DNA of 64,000 nucleotides from CAZFER01 sp964517495 (GTDB taxonomy: Bacteria > Hinthialibacterota > Hinthialibacteria > Hinthialibacterales > Hinthialibacteraceae). The translations under genes were made by a program, and so were the position numbers. This document shows, one piece after another, positions 1 through 7,461 of the stretch; position 1 is the stretch's first letter, and every line of letters starts with the position of its first letter. Where the stretch lies: assembly GCA_964517495.1 (NCBI GenBank), contig CAZFER010000020.1:1-64000 (forward strand), in the 5' to 3' direction. The notes beneath the pieces are model-generated. The model was given only the letters and a program-made list of their open reading frames with translations, made no database searches and was not told the DNA's origin.

Positions 1-126
1 GCCCGCTCCCCGTGAAGGCCGCTCCTCTTGATGGACGTAATCCGTGGTCGAGTATTGTAGAAGGTTTAGTGATATGCAGAGTAAAAATATAAATGAACCA
101 AAGGGCTGGCTCCTGCGTCGCCTTGC

Positions 127-326
127 CCTTGCCACCCCGGTGATATATTGAAGGTGGTTATCAAGGGTAAAGAAAGACGTTTATACCCTTGGCACCCAGG
201 CCGATTGAGACGCACCGGCTGGAAGCCGATGCTCCCCGGGTTTGTGCCTTGCCACCCTGGCGATATATTGAAGGTGGTTATCAAGGGTAAAGAACGGCGT
301 TTTACCCTTGGCACCCGGTACCCGGC
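127..326. repeat. Two-copy intergenic repeat, 120-bp period
   Basis: Bases 127-174 and 247-294 match over 48 nt with two differences, exactly 120 bp apart. The likeness continues, with small changes, through the following CCCTTGGCACCC segment (about 187-198 and 305-316). The unit is GC-rich at its ends and shows related but not identical CCTTGCCACCC and CCTTGGCACCC words. A segment between the copies (about 214-238) has the self-complementary word GGCTGGAAGCC. Nothing coding is convincing here on either strand. It looks like a dispersed intergenic element of the genome; how many copies exist elsewhere cannot be seen from this window. Confidence 0.7.
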
Positions 327-414
327 AGGATTGCCGGGACCACAAAGGAATATGTAACAACGTATTTCATCGGCACGTTAGTATGGTAATGATAATAAGA
401 CATGGGAGGGTGTT

Positions 415-1071
415 ATGAAACGAAACCATGTGATCGAAGCGATTGTTGTTGTCATTGTATTAATTCTATTGTCAGTGGTATCGGTTCCACGGTTTCTGGA
501 TGCACAGATAACAGCCGGAATATCTGAAGCGAAAAGGCGTGCCGCTAAAATCGCCAATGCCATGATATTGCATAAAGAGGAACTGGGCTTCTGGCCGTTT
601 CAAATGGGAATGATGACTGATCCCGGAATCTATGATGAATTGATCGAGAGGGGATATCTGAGCAAGGAAGACGATCTGACGGATCCGTTTTTAGGGCCTG
701 GTGAGTTTACCAATGACGGTCAGCCTTCCAACATGTTCTGGACAGAAATGAATCGGACTGCCAAATTTCAACATTACCTATCACAGACCAACCAGTACCG
801 TGGACCGTTGCCGGGAAACTATCTGTATACGGTAGGTTCATGCGGACCAGATCAAACCATTAACATGGACCAACAGCCAATGCATTATCGAAAGGGATCT
901 CCAAGTGTGAATATATATGAAACTTTTATTGATTTTGATTCAAGCAACGGGCTCATGAGCAGTGGAGACATCCATCATTTGATCAAAGGGAAAATAACGA
1001 AAGAACAAATCGACCTGGCCAATGCTTATATGAAACGCATACAAAATACATCTGTACAGGAAGGGAAATAG
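415..1071 (+). CDS. Pilin-like protein without a cleavable prepilin leader
   Basis: This is a 218-residue protein with one N-terminal membrane helix followed by a periplasmic-type domain. Its first 31 residues line up without gaps with type IV pilins: Glu8 sits at the +5 Glu position, the hydrophobic helix follows, and VPRFLDAQ matches the usual VPNFLNAQ. The residue at -1 is Arg3 rather than Gly, Ala or Ser, so prepilin peptidase should not cut it. The start is an ATG with GGGAGGG just upstream. Later segments such as GNYLYTVGSCGPDQ resemble the C-terminal domain of pilin-like proteins common in PVC-type bacteria. No other pilus genes adjoin it; a heparinase-like gene follows after about 190 nt. 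It may be a membrane-held pseudopilin-like protein. The family call is firm; the role is unknown. Confidence 0.75.
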   Translation: MKRNHVIEAIVVVIVLILLSVVSVPRFLDAQITAGISEAKRRAAKIANAMILHKEELGFWPFQMGMMTDPGIYDELIERGYLSKEDDLTDPFLGPGEFTNDGQPSNMFWTEMNRTAKFQHYLSQTNQYRGPLPGNYLYTVGSCGPDQTINMDQQPMHYRKGSPSVNIYETFIDFDSSNGLMSSGDIHHLIKGKITKEQIDLANAYMKRIQNTSVQEGK

Positions 1072-1259
1072 GGTATTGAGCCGCAAAAGCATCTTTTATT
1101 GAACCAAGCCTATCTCTTTCACTTAACAAACCCCTGGTTAGTATGTGTATAATCTTTATCATGCTTAATGCGTTAAGTATGATGCCTTTTTAAGGTTAGA
1201 GGTACGGACACTACTCATCATTCTATTGATTCTTTATTTTGCGAAAAAGGAGTGGATAC

Positions 1260-3152
1260 ATGTTCCTACGGTTTGTTATTTCTATCTTATTGCTCATGGT
1301 TTTTGGAAGTCCCAACTCATCCAGCGCGGCGCCTAATGATAAACTGATGGCGCCTTGGAGTTTGTCTGATGTCACAGCGGCGCTCGGCCGTGATGAACCT
1401 TTTCATCCTTTTCCCACCTACCAACAACGTGAATTTTGGGACAAAGTGAAACAGAACGAACGATTTACAGAGAGTTTGAATGAAGTCATTGAACGCGCCC
1501 GGGAATTTGATATCAATGAGTTCCCCAACCTGCCAGCATCTTTATATTTTGATTTTCAACGCACCGGCAATCGAACCCGATATCAACGGGTATTGGGTGA
1601 ACGGGATGCCTGGCTCTCAACGCTGGCTTTGGCGGAGTGCCTTGAGGGGAAAGGCGAATTTATCGATCCTTTGGTGGATGTTATCTGGGCCTTTTGTGAA
1701 GAAAGCGATTGGTGTCTTCCCGCCCATACAGATGGCCTGGTAAATATGGAGAATCCACCCATCGATTTACGGTCAAGCCGGGTGGGTTGTTTACTGGCTG
1801 AGATTGACAATGTATATGGTGATGCTCTGCCAGAGCGCGTTCGCCAACGAATTGATTATGAACTGGAACGCCGAATTTTTGAACCGTATTTGACACGCGA
1901 TGATTTTTTCTGGTTGACCAGGACACATAATTGGAACGCTGTGTGCAACGGCAACATATTGCGAACTGCTCTTTATGAGGGATTGAATCAAAACCGCCTG
2001 GCCAAAATCATTGTTAAAGCACAAAACGCCATGTGCCGTTATTTAACCGGCTTCGGCCAGGATGGGGGTACTGCAGAGGGATTAGGTTATTGGAACTATG
2101 GTTTCAGCCGATATGTATATGCCACCCATTTGTTAAATGTTTTCACGGATAAACGCTTAAATATGTTTACCCCTCCGATTGTGAAAGAGATAGCCCAGTT
2201 TCCCATGCGGACAGAGCTTTCACCTTATCATTATCCCAGTTTTTCGGATGGAGGAGAGCATCACCATTTCTCGTCCAGTCTTTTATATTATCTGGCTCAG
2301 GAACTGGAACTTCAAAATCTTAGCCACTTTGCCACTGCGCGTATGGATGAATCTGCCAATGTGGGTTCGCTGCATGCCCTTTATCAAGATGCCTTTATCG
2401 CTCCATTACCCACTACTTCAGCGGAATTTACGCCTGAGGCGTTTGTGTATCTGGGGGGTGTGGAATGGATGATCGTGCGGAATCCGGATGGCCTGGTGTT
2501 GGCTGCCAAGGGGGGGCGCAACGATGAACCTCATAATCATAACGATGTAGGGAATTTTATCGTTCATTATCAGGGTGAATCACTTATTGTTGATTTGGGG
2601 GCGCCTGTGTATGATCGTGATTTCTTTAGTGGAAAACGATATACTTATTTGGCTGCACGTTCGTCAGGGCATTCTGTCCCTTTAGTGAACGGCCATGAAC
2701 AGCGTTCTGGTCGTGATGCTGTGGCCCAGACCGTGGTTACGCGCCGGGGTGATAATGCTGCCATGCGAGTGGATATGACCAGTGCGTATCCATCGGAAGC
2801 CGGATTAAAATTACTGATACGCGAAACCTCCTTTCAACAAAAAGGGCAAATCGAACTGCACGATCAGGTGAAGTTTAATCAGGAACCCAAAGCATTTGAA
2901 ACCGCCCTGTGGACCTATGGGAAAGTGGAAACCATCGATAAGGGTGTAATTATTCAGGGAGAAGCCGGTTCGTTAAAAGTGACTCATAACCACGGCAATC
3001 TTACTGTTGATGTGAAGGAATATGAAACCAAAGAGCATAAATTAAGGACAGCATCCGCATACCCCGTAGCCCAGCGTATTGGTTTTGTGTTGAAAAATCC
3101 CCAAAAAGAAGATCGTATACGCCTAACCATCGTCCCGTTTAAAGAGGAGTAA
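1260..3152 (+). CDS. Secreted heparinase II/III family protein
   Basis: This is a 630-residue exported protein of the heparinase II/III (alginate lyase-like) superfamily, which cleaves uronic-acid polysaccharides by beta-elimination. ATG 1260 is chosen over an upstream TTG at 1239 because AAAAGGAG lies at 1245-1252 and the product then opens with a clean signal peptide (MFLRFVISILLLMVFG). The N-terminal half holds the alpha-helical toroid with the family-like stretch HNWNAVCNGNILR (about residues 222-235). The C-terminal beta-sandwich has NEPHNHNDVGNFIVH (about residue 421 on), where the His/Asn cluster is the typical metal or active-site strand. It stands alone; a rho-independent terminator follows at 3281-3310. 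The substrate cannot be named. It fits the polysaccharide theme of this region. Confidence 0.85.
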   Translation: MFLRFVISILLLMVFGSPNSSSAAPNDKLMAPWSLSDVTAALGRDEPFHPFPTYQQREFWDKVKQNERFTESLNEVIERAREFDINEFPNLPASLYFDFQRTGNRTRYQRVLGERDAWLSTLALAECLEGKGEFIDPLVDVIWAFCEESDWCLPAHTDGLVNMENPPIDLRSSRVGCLLAEIDNVYGDALPERVRQRIDYELERRIFEPYLTRDDFFWLTRTHNWNAVCNGNILRTALYEGLNQNRLAKIIVKAQNAMCRYLTGFGQDGGTAEGLGYWNYGFSRYVYATHLLNVFTDKRLNMFTPPIVKEIAQFPMRTELSPYHYPSFSDGGEHHHFSSSLLYYLAQELELQNLSHFATARMDESANVGSLHALYQDAFIAPLPTTSAEFTPEAFVYLGGVEWMIVRNPDGLVLAAKGGRNDEPHNHNDVGNFIVHYQGESLIVDLGAPVYDRDFFSGKRYTYLAARSSGHSVPLVNGHEQRSGRDAVAQTVVTRRGDNAAMRVDMTSAYPSEAGLKLLIRETSFQQKGQIELHDQVKFNQEPKAFETALWTYGKVETIDKGVIIQGEAGSLKVTHNHGNLTVDVKEYETKEHKLRTASAYPVAQRIGFVLKNPQKEDRIRLTIVPFKEE

Positions 3153-3280
3153 TACTTTCTGGGTGGCGATGTAATCACCACAACGGGAGCTGGGCATGTG
3201 ATGTTGTTTTCCCAAGTAAGTGGGTGGAAAAATTTTTTTCTCAAAAAGCTAAAGTTTGTTATTTTGATGCCGATAATAAT

Positions 3281-3310
3281 AAGGGGTCTTGCGCCCTTTT
3301 TTGATTTTTT
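3281..3310 (+). terminator. Rho-independent terminator after heparinase gene
   Basis: AAGGGG and GCCCTT pair around a short loop and are followed by a T-rich run. Flanking AATAATAA and TTATTATT words extend the stem. It lies about 130 nt after the heparinase stop codon and just before the next ribosome binding site. Confidence 0.7.
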
Positions 3311-3347
3311 ATTATTAACAGGACGATGGTATTGAAAGGAGTTGAGA

Positions 3348-3605
3348 ATGATTGAAGGATTAAGCCCGGTCAGTCCACAGACGAGCACAAATGTTGTTTC
3401 AAATGCTGTGAATTCGAGCAAATCCAATCCAGCCCCCTCATCAAGTTTACCGGTTAGTGGTGGTGGAGCGAATCAATCTGCCGATAGTGCAGCCATTTCT
3501 GCTGCGGCTGAATCCGCATCGAGGGGTTCACAGTCAAATTCATCGGGATCACAGACATCTAATAATGGTGGATCAGGTAGTCCAAAATTGGATGTTCTTG
3601 CCTAA
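3348..3605 (+). CDS. Small Ser/Asn/Gly-rich protein of unknown function
   Basis: This is an 85-residue protein that I do not recognise. ATG 3348 is preferred to TTG 3342 because AAAGGAG ends six bases before it. The sequence has an N-terminal MIEGLSPVSPQ segment, then a low-complexity middle rich in Ser, Ala, Asn and Gly, and ends with SPKLDVLA. It has no signal peptide and no membrane segment. Its own terminators on both sides (3281-3310 and 3635-3679) make it a single-gene transcript. Short Ser-rich proteins with a similar MIxG-SPV opening occur beside flagellar genes in some bacteria, and flagellin is the next gene, but a motility role is only a guess. Confidence 0.6.
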   Translation: MIEGLSPVSPQTSTNVVSNAVNSSKSNPAPSSSLPVSGGGANQSADSAAISAAAESASRGSQSNSSGSQTSNNGGSGSPKLDVLA

Positions 3606-3634
3606 CTGATTTAACCGAAGTGACTGTTTATTCG

Positions 3635-3679
3635 AAAAACCGTCCACACAATGATTAAATTGATGGACGGTTTTTTTTT
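3635..3679 (+). terminator. Strong rho-independent terminator
   Basis: AAAAACCGTCCA pairs with TGGACGGTTTTT around a 15-nt loop and is followed by nine T residues. It isolates the small gene from the flagellin promoter downstream. Confidence 0.9.
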
Positions 3680-3903
3680 GTGTACGGGGAATAAATGAAT
3701 CATTATTTAATCAAAATTCTTGCGAAAATGATTCAGGATTGAGACAAGTTCAAATCAATTGAGATTAAACACGTTTCGAAAGTTGGAATTTTAAATCTTT
3801 ATTAATCAATGCATTAAAAAAGATTTATTTACAATTTACTACGAACCAAATCATGGAGAAATCGCTCAGGAATGTTAAATAAAAAAAATAAAAAATTTTT
3901 ACT

Positions 3904-3930
3904 TAAGTTTTGTGCTTAAGGTGCCGAAAA
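3904..3930 (+). promoter_or_regulatory. Candidate sigma-28 (FliA) promoter of flagellin
   Basis: TAAG (3904-3907), a 15-nt spacer and GCCGAAAA (3923-3930) match the sigma-28 consensus TAAA-N15-GCCGATAA with one change in each element. It is the only such match I found in the flagellin upstream region. It would start transcription near 3938, giving a leader of roughly 615 nt. Flagellin genes are classic FliA targets, so position and gene agree. This is inferred from sequence alone. Confidence 0.6.
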
Positions 3931-4067
3931 CTAAGACGACAACGGATAAATAGTCTTTCAACGAAGTGATAGCACATAAAAAAAGTTGGTTGTCTAATTC
4001 TCAAATTGGAATGAAAACTCTCTCATAAAATCATGTATGGATTTGAAAGGGAGTTCAAAAAGAAAAA

Positions 4068-4141
4068 GGGTTAAACTACTTGACCCGTCTGAATATAAAA
4101 GGCCTCGGAAACCTTCAAATGGGTCGGAAGTAATTTAACCC
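4068..4141 (+). ncRNA. Structured leader element, copy 1 (upstream of flagellin)
   Basis: GGGTTAAACTACTT (4068-4081) pairs with AAGTAATTTAACCC (4128-4141) at 13 of 14 positions. GACCC (4082-4086) pairs with GGGTC (4121-4125) directly inside, leaving a two-base GG bulge. The loop carries a small hairpin, AAGG/CCTT, with CCTCGGAAA in its loop. The copy at 4287-4382 repeats its core. It does not match any riboswitch consensus I can recall, including the c-di-GMP classes. The GGA in the apical loop would also suit CsrA binding. Confidence 0.6.
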
Positions 4142-4253
4142 GAGCATAAAGTAACGTACAGGGTTTTTATTGCCTGTGTTTCATGTACTTAATCATCGGC
4201 TTTTGCCGTTGAAACTTAAGTGTAAAGCGTTGATAATCCAATATTTTTTGAAG

Positions 4254-4264
4254 AAGGAGGTGAT
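4254..4264 (+). promoter_or_regulatory. Orphan perfect Shine-Dalgarno sequence in flagellin leader
   Basis: AAGGAGGTGAT is complementary over 11 nt to the usual 3' end of 16S rRNA, but no ATG or in-frame ORF follows at normal spacing. The nearest options are GTG 4260, which overlaps the site itself, or ATT codons leading to a stop within a few residues. It lies between the two structured elements. It may be a ribosome standby site, a leader-peptide relic or chance. Confidence 0.45.
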
Positions 4265-4286
4265 AATTAAAAAGCGTTAAAATAAA

Positions 4287-4382
4287 GGGGTAAAGCTACT
4301 TGACCCGTCTGAACAAAAGGCCTCGGAAACCTTCAACGGCGGTTTGGAAGAAATACATCATTTTTCCTACCCGTTTTACCCC
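4287..4382 (+). ncRNA. Structured leader element, copy 2 (upstream of flagellin)
   Basis: It shares CTACTTGACCCGTCTGAA (4296-4313) and AAGGCCTCGGAAACCTTC (4317-4334) exactly with copy 1. The outer stem GGGGTAAA (4287-4294) pairs with TTTACCCC (4375-4382). Compared with copy 1 the fourth pair changes from T-A to G-C, a compensatory change. GACC pairs with GGTT inside. About 25 nt are added on the 3' side between the inner and outer stems. The element ends about 170 nt before the flagellin start codon. Confidence 0.6.
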
Positions 4383-4411
4383 CTCCAAATTCAAGTCAGA
4401 ACGACATGATG

Positions 4412-4495
4412 ACAGTCCACTGGAGTCTCGACTGGTTCTCTCCCCATGCGGTCGTGGAGAGAAAACGTTGAGTGATTCCTTTAGGTGTGGACTGT
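4412..4495 (+). ncRNA. Closed helix in the proximal flagellin leader
   Basis: ACAGTCCAC (4412-4420) pairs perfectly with GTGGACTGT (4487-4495). It encloses a second perfect hairpin, TTCTCTCC (4436-4443) with GGAGAGAA (4456-4463). This makes a third structured block between the tandem elements and the flagellin ribosome binding site at 4542-4548. Confidence 0.5.
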
Positions 4496-4554
4496 GAGAG
4501 TCAAGGTCTGCTTGGCACAGGATGCTAAGCCAATCATCCTCAAGGAGGAAAACA

Positions 4555-7131
4555 ATGGGAATCACCAATATTGCAACAAATATCTCGGCTATTAATGCGC
4601 AGAGAAATATTGAATCTATCGGAAGTAATATCTCTCGTTCCATCGAACGATTATCATCAGGATTACGAATCAATCGGGCAGCGGATGATGCTGCGGGCCT
4701 CAGTGTTGCCAACCGTATTCGGAGCCAGACAGAAGGGCTCAACCAAGCCATTACAAACTCGCAGGATGGCATCAACCTGGTGAATGTGGCGGAAGGTGCG
4801 TTGGAAGAGACCACCAACCGTTTGAACCGAATTCGTCAACTATCCCTTCAAGCCGCCAATACAGGAACCAACGATTTTAAAGCGCGAGCCGCTATCCAGG
4901 ACGAAATTTTTCAGAATATTGACGAGATCACTCGAATCGCCAATACGACTCAGTTTGGTTCCAATTTTCTTTTAAATGGAGACTTCGCCATTAAGTCAAG
5001 TTTAAGGGAAGGGCAACCGGATTTGGGCTTTGAATTGGATGCCTCGCCGGTGGCCAGTTCATTAAAGAGTGGGACGGCCTTTTTAAACATACGACAAACC
5101 AAAGTCGGCTATTCCCAGATTGTCGCCGGGGATGCTGTTGGTGGCCAGCAAATTGTCAATACGGGTATACGTAATCAGACAGATGTGGCTGTATCATTGG
5201 CCAGTTTTAATTTGGGTCGATCCTTTACGGGTGGAGCGGTAACCACGGGAAGTGATGTCCAGACCGGTATGTTTTTCAATGGTGTTTCGGTGTCCAATCA
5301 GGACATCATTGTGTTTGAAGGCGTATTGGCGGATGGAGTCACACAGTTTGCGGGTTCTGTGTCCCTTGGTGATACAAGTACACTTGGAACGGCGGCTGAT
5401 GCAAGCGCCACCAATCCTGCCAGCATTGTGGGTGCGATCAATAAGGCAATCGATGATGCTGAAAAGGTCTTATTTGGTGTAAATTCCACTTCCAGTGTTC
5501 CAACAGCATTTCGGACAACGGCCACGTTGGCGGATAGTACAGGAGACAACCGTGGTCGCTTGGTATTTTATAATGAAGGAAATTATATTAATCGAACCGA
5601 TATTGAATTCTCCCTTTTCCGCAATGGTACAGCCGTTACGCGTTCTGAAGGTGTTGTTCGTGCAGGTTCGATAGGTGCCAATTCATCGTTGACTGGTGGT
5701 GGTCAAGTTGGAAATGCGGTAACGGCGATCACGGGTTCGACTTTTTCTGATGGTCAATTTTCTATCACGGTCAAAGACGTTCAGTCAACACAACAGAGAA
5801 CGGTCGAGAGTACAATCGCCTTTTTGGATGGCAATGGTACACGATTGAATCGTAACACAACCCTTTCGGCATCAAATCAAACAAATACCATGGTGTTGAA
5901 CGGTACGTTTTCCGGTAGTGTGTATACGGGTGGACAAACCCTAAGCGATGATGATCTTATTATCCTGACCGGTACCAATGCAGATGGTTCAACGTTTGAA
6001 GGGCGGTTTACGTATGTTGATCCGGCAGATGATAATGAATTAACCTCGTCGGATACCACGTTCAATGATTTCAAATTTTCCACGATATCCGGTTTGATTC
6101 AGGAATTGAATTATCGAACCCGGGATTATGATTCGACCAGCGAAACAGATGATGGAGCGCAGACCCGATTTGAGGATGCTCTTTTCACATTTACCCCCGG
6201 TGGTACGTTAAAACTGGTTGATGATGTGGGCCGTTCTGATTCGCAAACCAACTTTACCATCACATTCCAGAATAAGGATTCCGCCACCCCGAGTGAATAC
6301 TTCACATTGCAGGACGATGCAGCGTTAAACCAGGAAGGTTATGCTGAGCAAGCCACCTTCCAGATTGACGGTGGTGAAGAAGTTCGTGCGGAAGCCGGTG
6401 AAGTGATTACTTTGCAAGGGCCAGAATCGACGGTTGAAGGGGTTCCTTCTCCGCAGGTTACTTTGCGAGTTGGCAGCGGTTTTTCGTTAGGCGCGGACAA
6501 ATTTGAGAATGTCCAGAGTGAATATGTGGGCAGTTTAAATGGTGGTAATAATGTGACCTTTACACCTGGTGAACAGGATGTTGCTTTCTTTACTCCCACA
6601 TCGACTCGTGAAGCACCGAAATTTGTGACAGTCGATTTTGATGCGTTCATCAATGTGACTTCGAATGGTGCAGCGGATGATAATGGAATTACCGCGATCA
6701 TTAGTACAAGCAACACGGCGTTGAATTTCCAGATCGGGGCATTTAACGATCAGACTCTGGAAATCTCCGTCGGAGATTTGAAAGCGGATAATCTGGGATT
6801 CGGACAGGGAAGCGGACGAACGGTAGCAGATATTAATGTAAGTACCTTTGAAGGGGCGAATGATGCAGTGGAGATCATCGATGAAGCTCTGGATCAGGTC
6901 AACCGTACCCGATCGATTCTTGGTGCGGCTACCAACCGTCTTGAAGCGGCAGTGGCCAGTTTGAGTGTGGCCTCTGAGAACTTAACCGCTGCGGAGTCTC
7001 GAATTCGAGATGCGAACATAGCCGATGAAACATCACAATTTACATTGAATCAGGTGTTATTGCAGGCTGGTACATCCGTATTGGCTCAGGCCAATTTCCA
7101 AAGTCAGACTTTCTTACAGCTTCTCGGCTAA
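4555..7131 (+). CDS. fliC: Flagellin with a very large variable domain
   Basis: This is the flagellar filament subunit, exported by the flagellar type III system. ATG 4555 is chosen because AAGGAGG sits at 4542-4548 and the product then begins MGITNIATNISAINAQRN, the usual flagellin start; an upstream ATG at 4522 lacks this. The product has 858 residues, well above the common 280-550. The conserved D0/D1 regions are clear: residues 1 to about 150 (SIERLSSGLRINRAADDAAG, NSQDGINLVNVAEGAL) and about 770-858 (IRDANIADETSQFTLNQVLLQAGTSVLAQAN). The roughly 600 residues between are Thr/Asn/Gly/Asp-rich and form the exposed part. No other flagellar genes are in the window, so it is a stand-alone late gene, probably under sigma-28. 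Leader structures upstream suggest post-transcriptional control. The alternative symbol hag would serve equally. Confidence 0.95.
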   Translation: MGITNIATNISAINAQRNIESIGSNISRSIERLSSGLRINRAADDAAGLSVANRIRSQTEGLNQAITNSQDGINLVNVAEGALEETTNRLNRIRQLSLQAANTGTNDFKARAAIQDEIFQNIDEITRIANTTQFGSNFLLNGDFAIKSSLREGQPDLGFELDASPVASSLKSGTAFLNIRQTKVGYSQIVAGDAVGGQQIVNTGIRNQTDVAVSLASFNLGRSFTGGAVTTGSDVQTGMFFNGVSVSNQDIIVFEGVLADGVTQFAGSVSLGDTSTLGTAADASATNPASIVGAINKAIDDAEKVLFGVNSTSSVPTAFRTTATLADSTGDNRGRLVFYNEGNYINRTDIEFSLFRNGTAVTRSEGVVRAGSIGANSSLTGGGQVGNAVTAITGSTFSDGQFSITVKDVQSTQQRTVESTIAFLDGNGTRLNRNTTLSASNQTNTMVLNGTFSGSVYTGGQTLSDDDLIILTGTNADGSTFEGRFTYVDPADDNELTSSDTTFNDFKFSTISGLIQELNYRTRDYDSTSETDDGAQTRFEDALFTFTPGGTLKLVDDVGRSDSQTNFTITFQNKDSATPSEYFTLQDDAALNQEGYAEQATFQIDGGEEVRAEAGEVITLQGPESTVEGVPSPQVTLRVGSGFSLGADKFENVQSEYVGSLNGGNNVTFTPGEQDVAFFTPTSTREAPKFVTVDFDAFINVTSNGAADDNGITAIISTSNTALNFQIGAFNDQTLEISVGDLKADNLGFGQGSGRTVADINVSTFEGANDAVEIIDEALDQVNRTRSILGAATNRLEAAVASLSVASENLTAAESRIRDANIADETSQFTLNQVLLQAGTSVLAQANFQSQTFLQLLG

Positions 7132-7148
7132 AATGAGAAGTGATTCGG

Positions 7149-7176
7149 TGGGTGGGGTATTGCTTACCCCACCCGC
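7149..7176 (+). terminator. Stem-loop after flagellin
   Basis: TGGGTGGGGTA pairs closely with TACCCCACCC around a short loop, 17 nt after the stop codon. No T-run follows, so it may protect the message from decay rather than end transcription. Confidence 0.5.
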
Positions 7177-7260
7177 CATGGTCCGTCAACTATAACTTAA
7201 TTGGAAGATTTATCAATAATGGCTGGCTAATAGACGCATTGGTTTCCCTATTTAAAATAA

Positions 7261-7338
7261 ATTAATCGATTAATCATTATTTGTCAAACCCTAATGGTGA
7301 ATTTTTGGGGTTCACGTAGCCGGGCGAATGCCCAACCC
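7261..7338. promoter_or_regulatory. Palindrome and hairpin upstream of galT
   Basis: The gene-free 7132-7461 stretch holds, besides the flagellin stem-loop, a perfect 14-bp palindrome ATTAATCGATTAAT at 7261-7274. It also holds a nested inverted repeat (GGGTT/AACCC enclosing GGGC/GCCC) at 7308-7338. The palindrome could be an operator for the galT operon. No promoter was identified with confidence. Confidence 0.3.
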
Positions 7339-7461
7339 TCATGTTATCCTTTGAAACTTTTTGACAGGTTATGAGGCTCTTAACGGTCACATAACCTAAT
7401 TTTTTTAATCTCGCTGCTTTCACCGCTTCCGTTTTTTTCATACTTTTTTTAAAATTAACGC

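Noticed and set aside
66..357. Overlapping ORFs on both strands in the first 400 bases
   Set aside because: They lie on the 120-bp repeat and read as repeated peptide blocks (GWQG, GWKPMLP) without ribosome binding sites. They are shadows of the repeat.
2984..3427. 147-codon minus-strand ORF
   Set aside because: It overlaps the heparinase 3' end, a terminator and the small Ser-rich gene. No recognisable domain or start signal.
4068..4382. Known c-di-GMP riboswitch (GEMM) in the flagellin leader
   Set aside because: The words AAAGCTAC and GGCC recall GEMM RNA, but the receptor core and the GNRA tetraloop hairpin order do not match the consensus as I know it. I left the class open.
4296..4817. 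173-codon minus-strand ORF over the flagellin start
   Set aside because: It is antisense to the conserved flagellin N-terminus and to the structured leader, and has no supporting signal.
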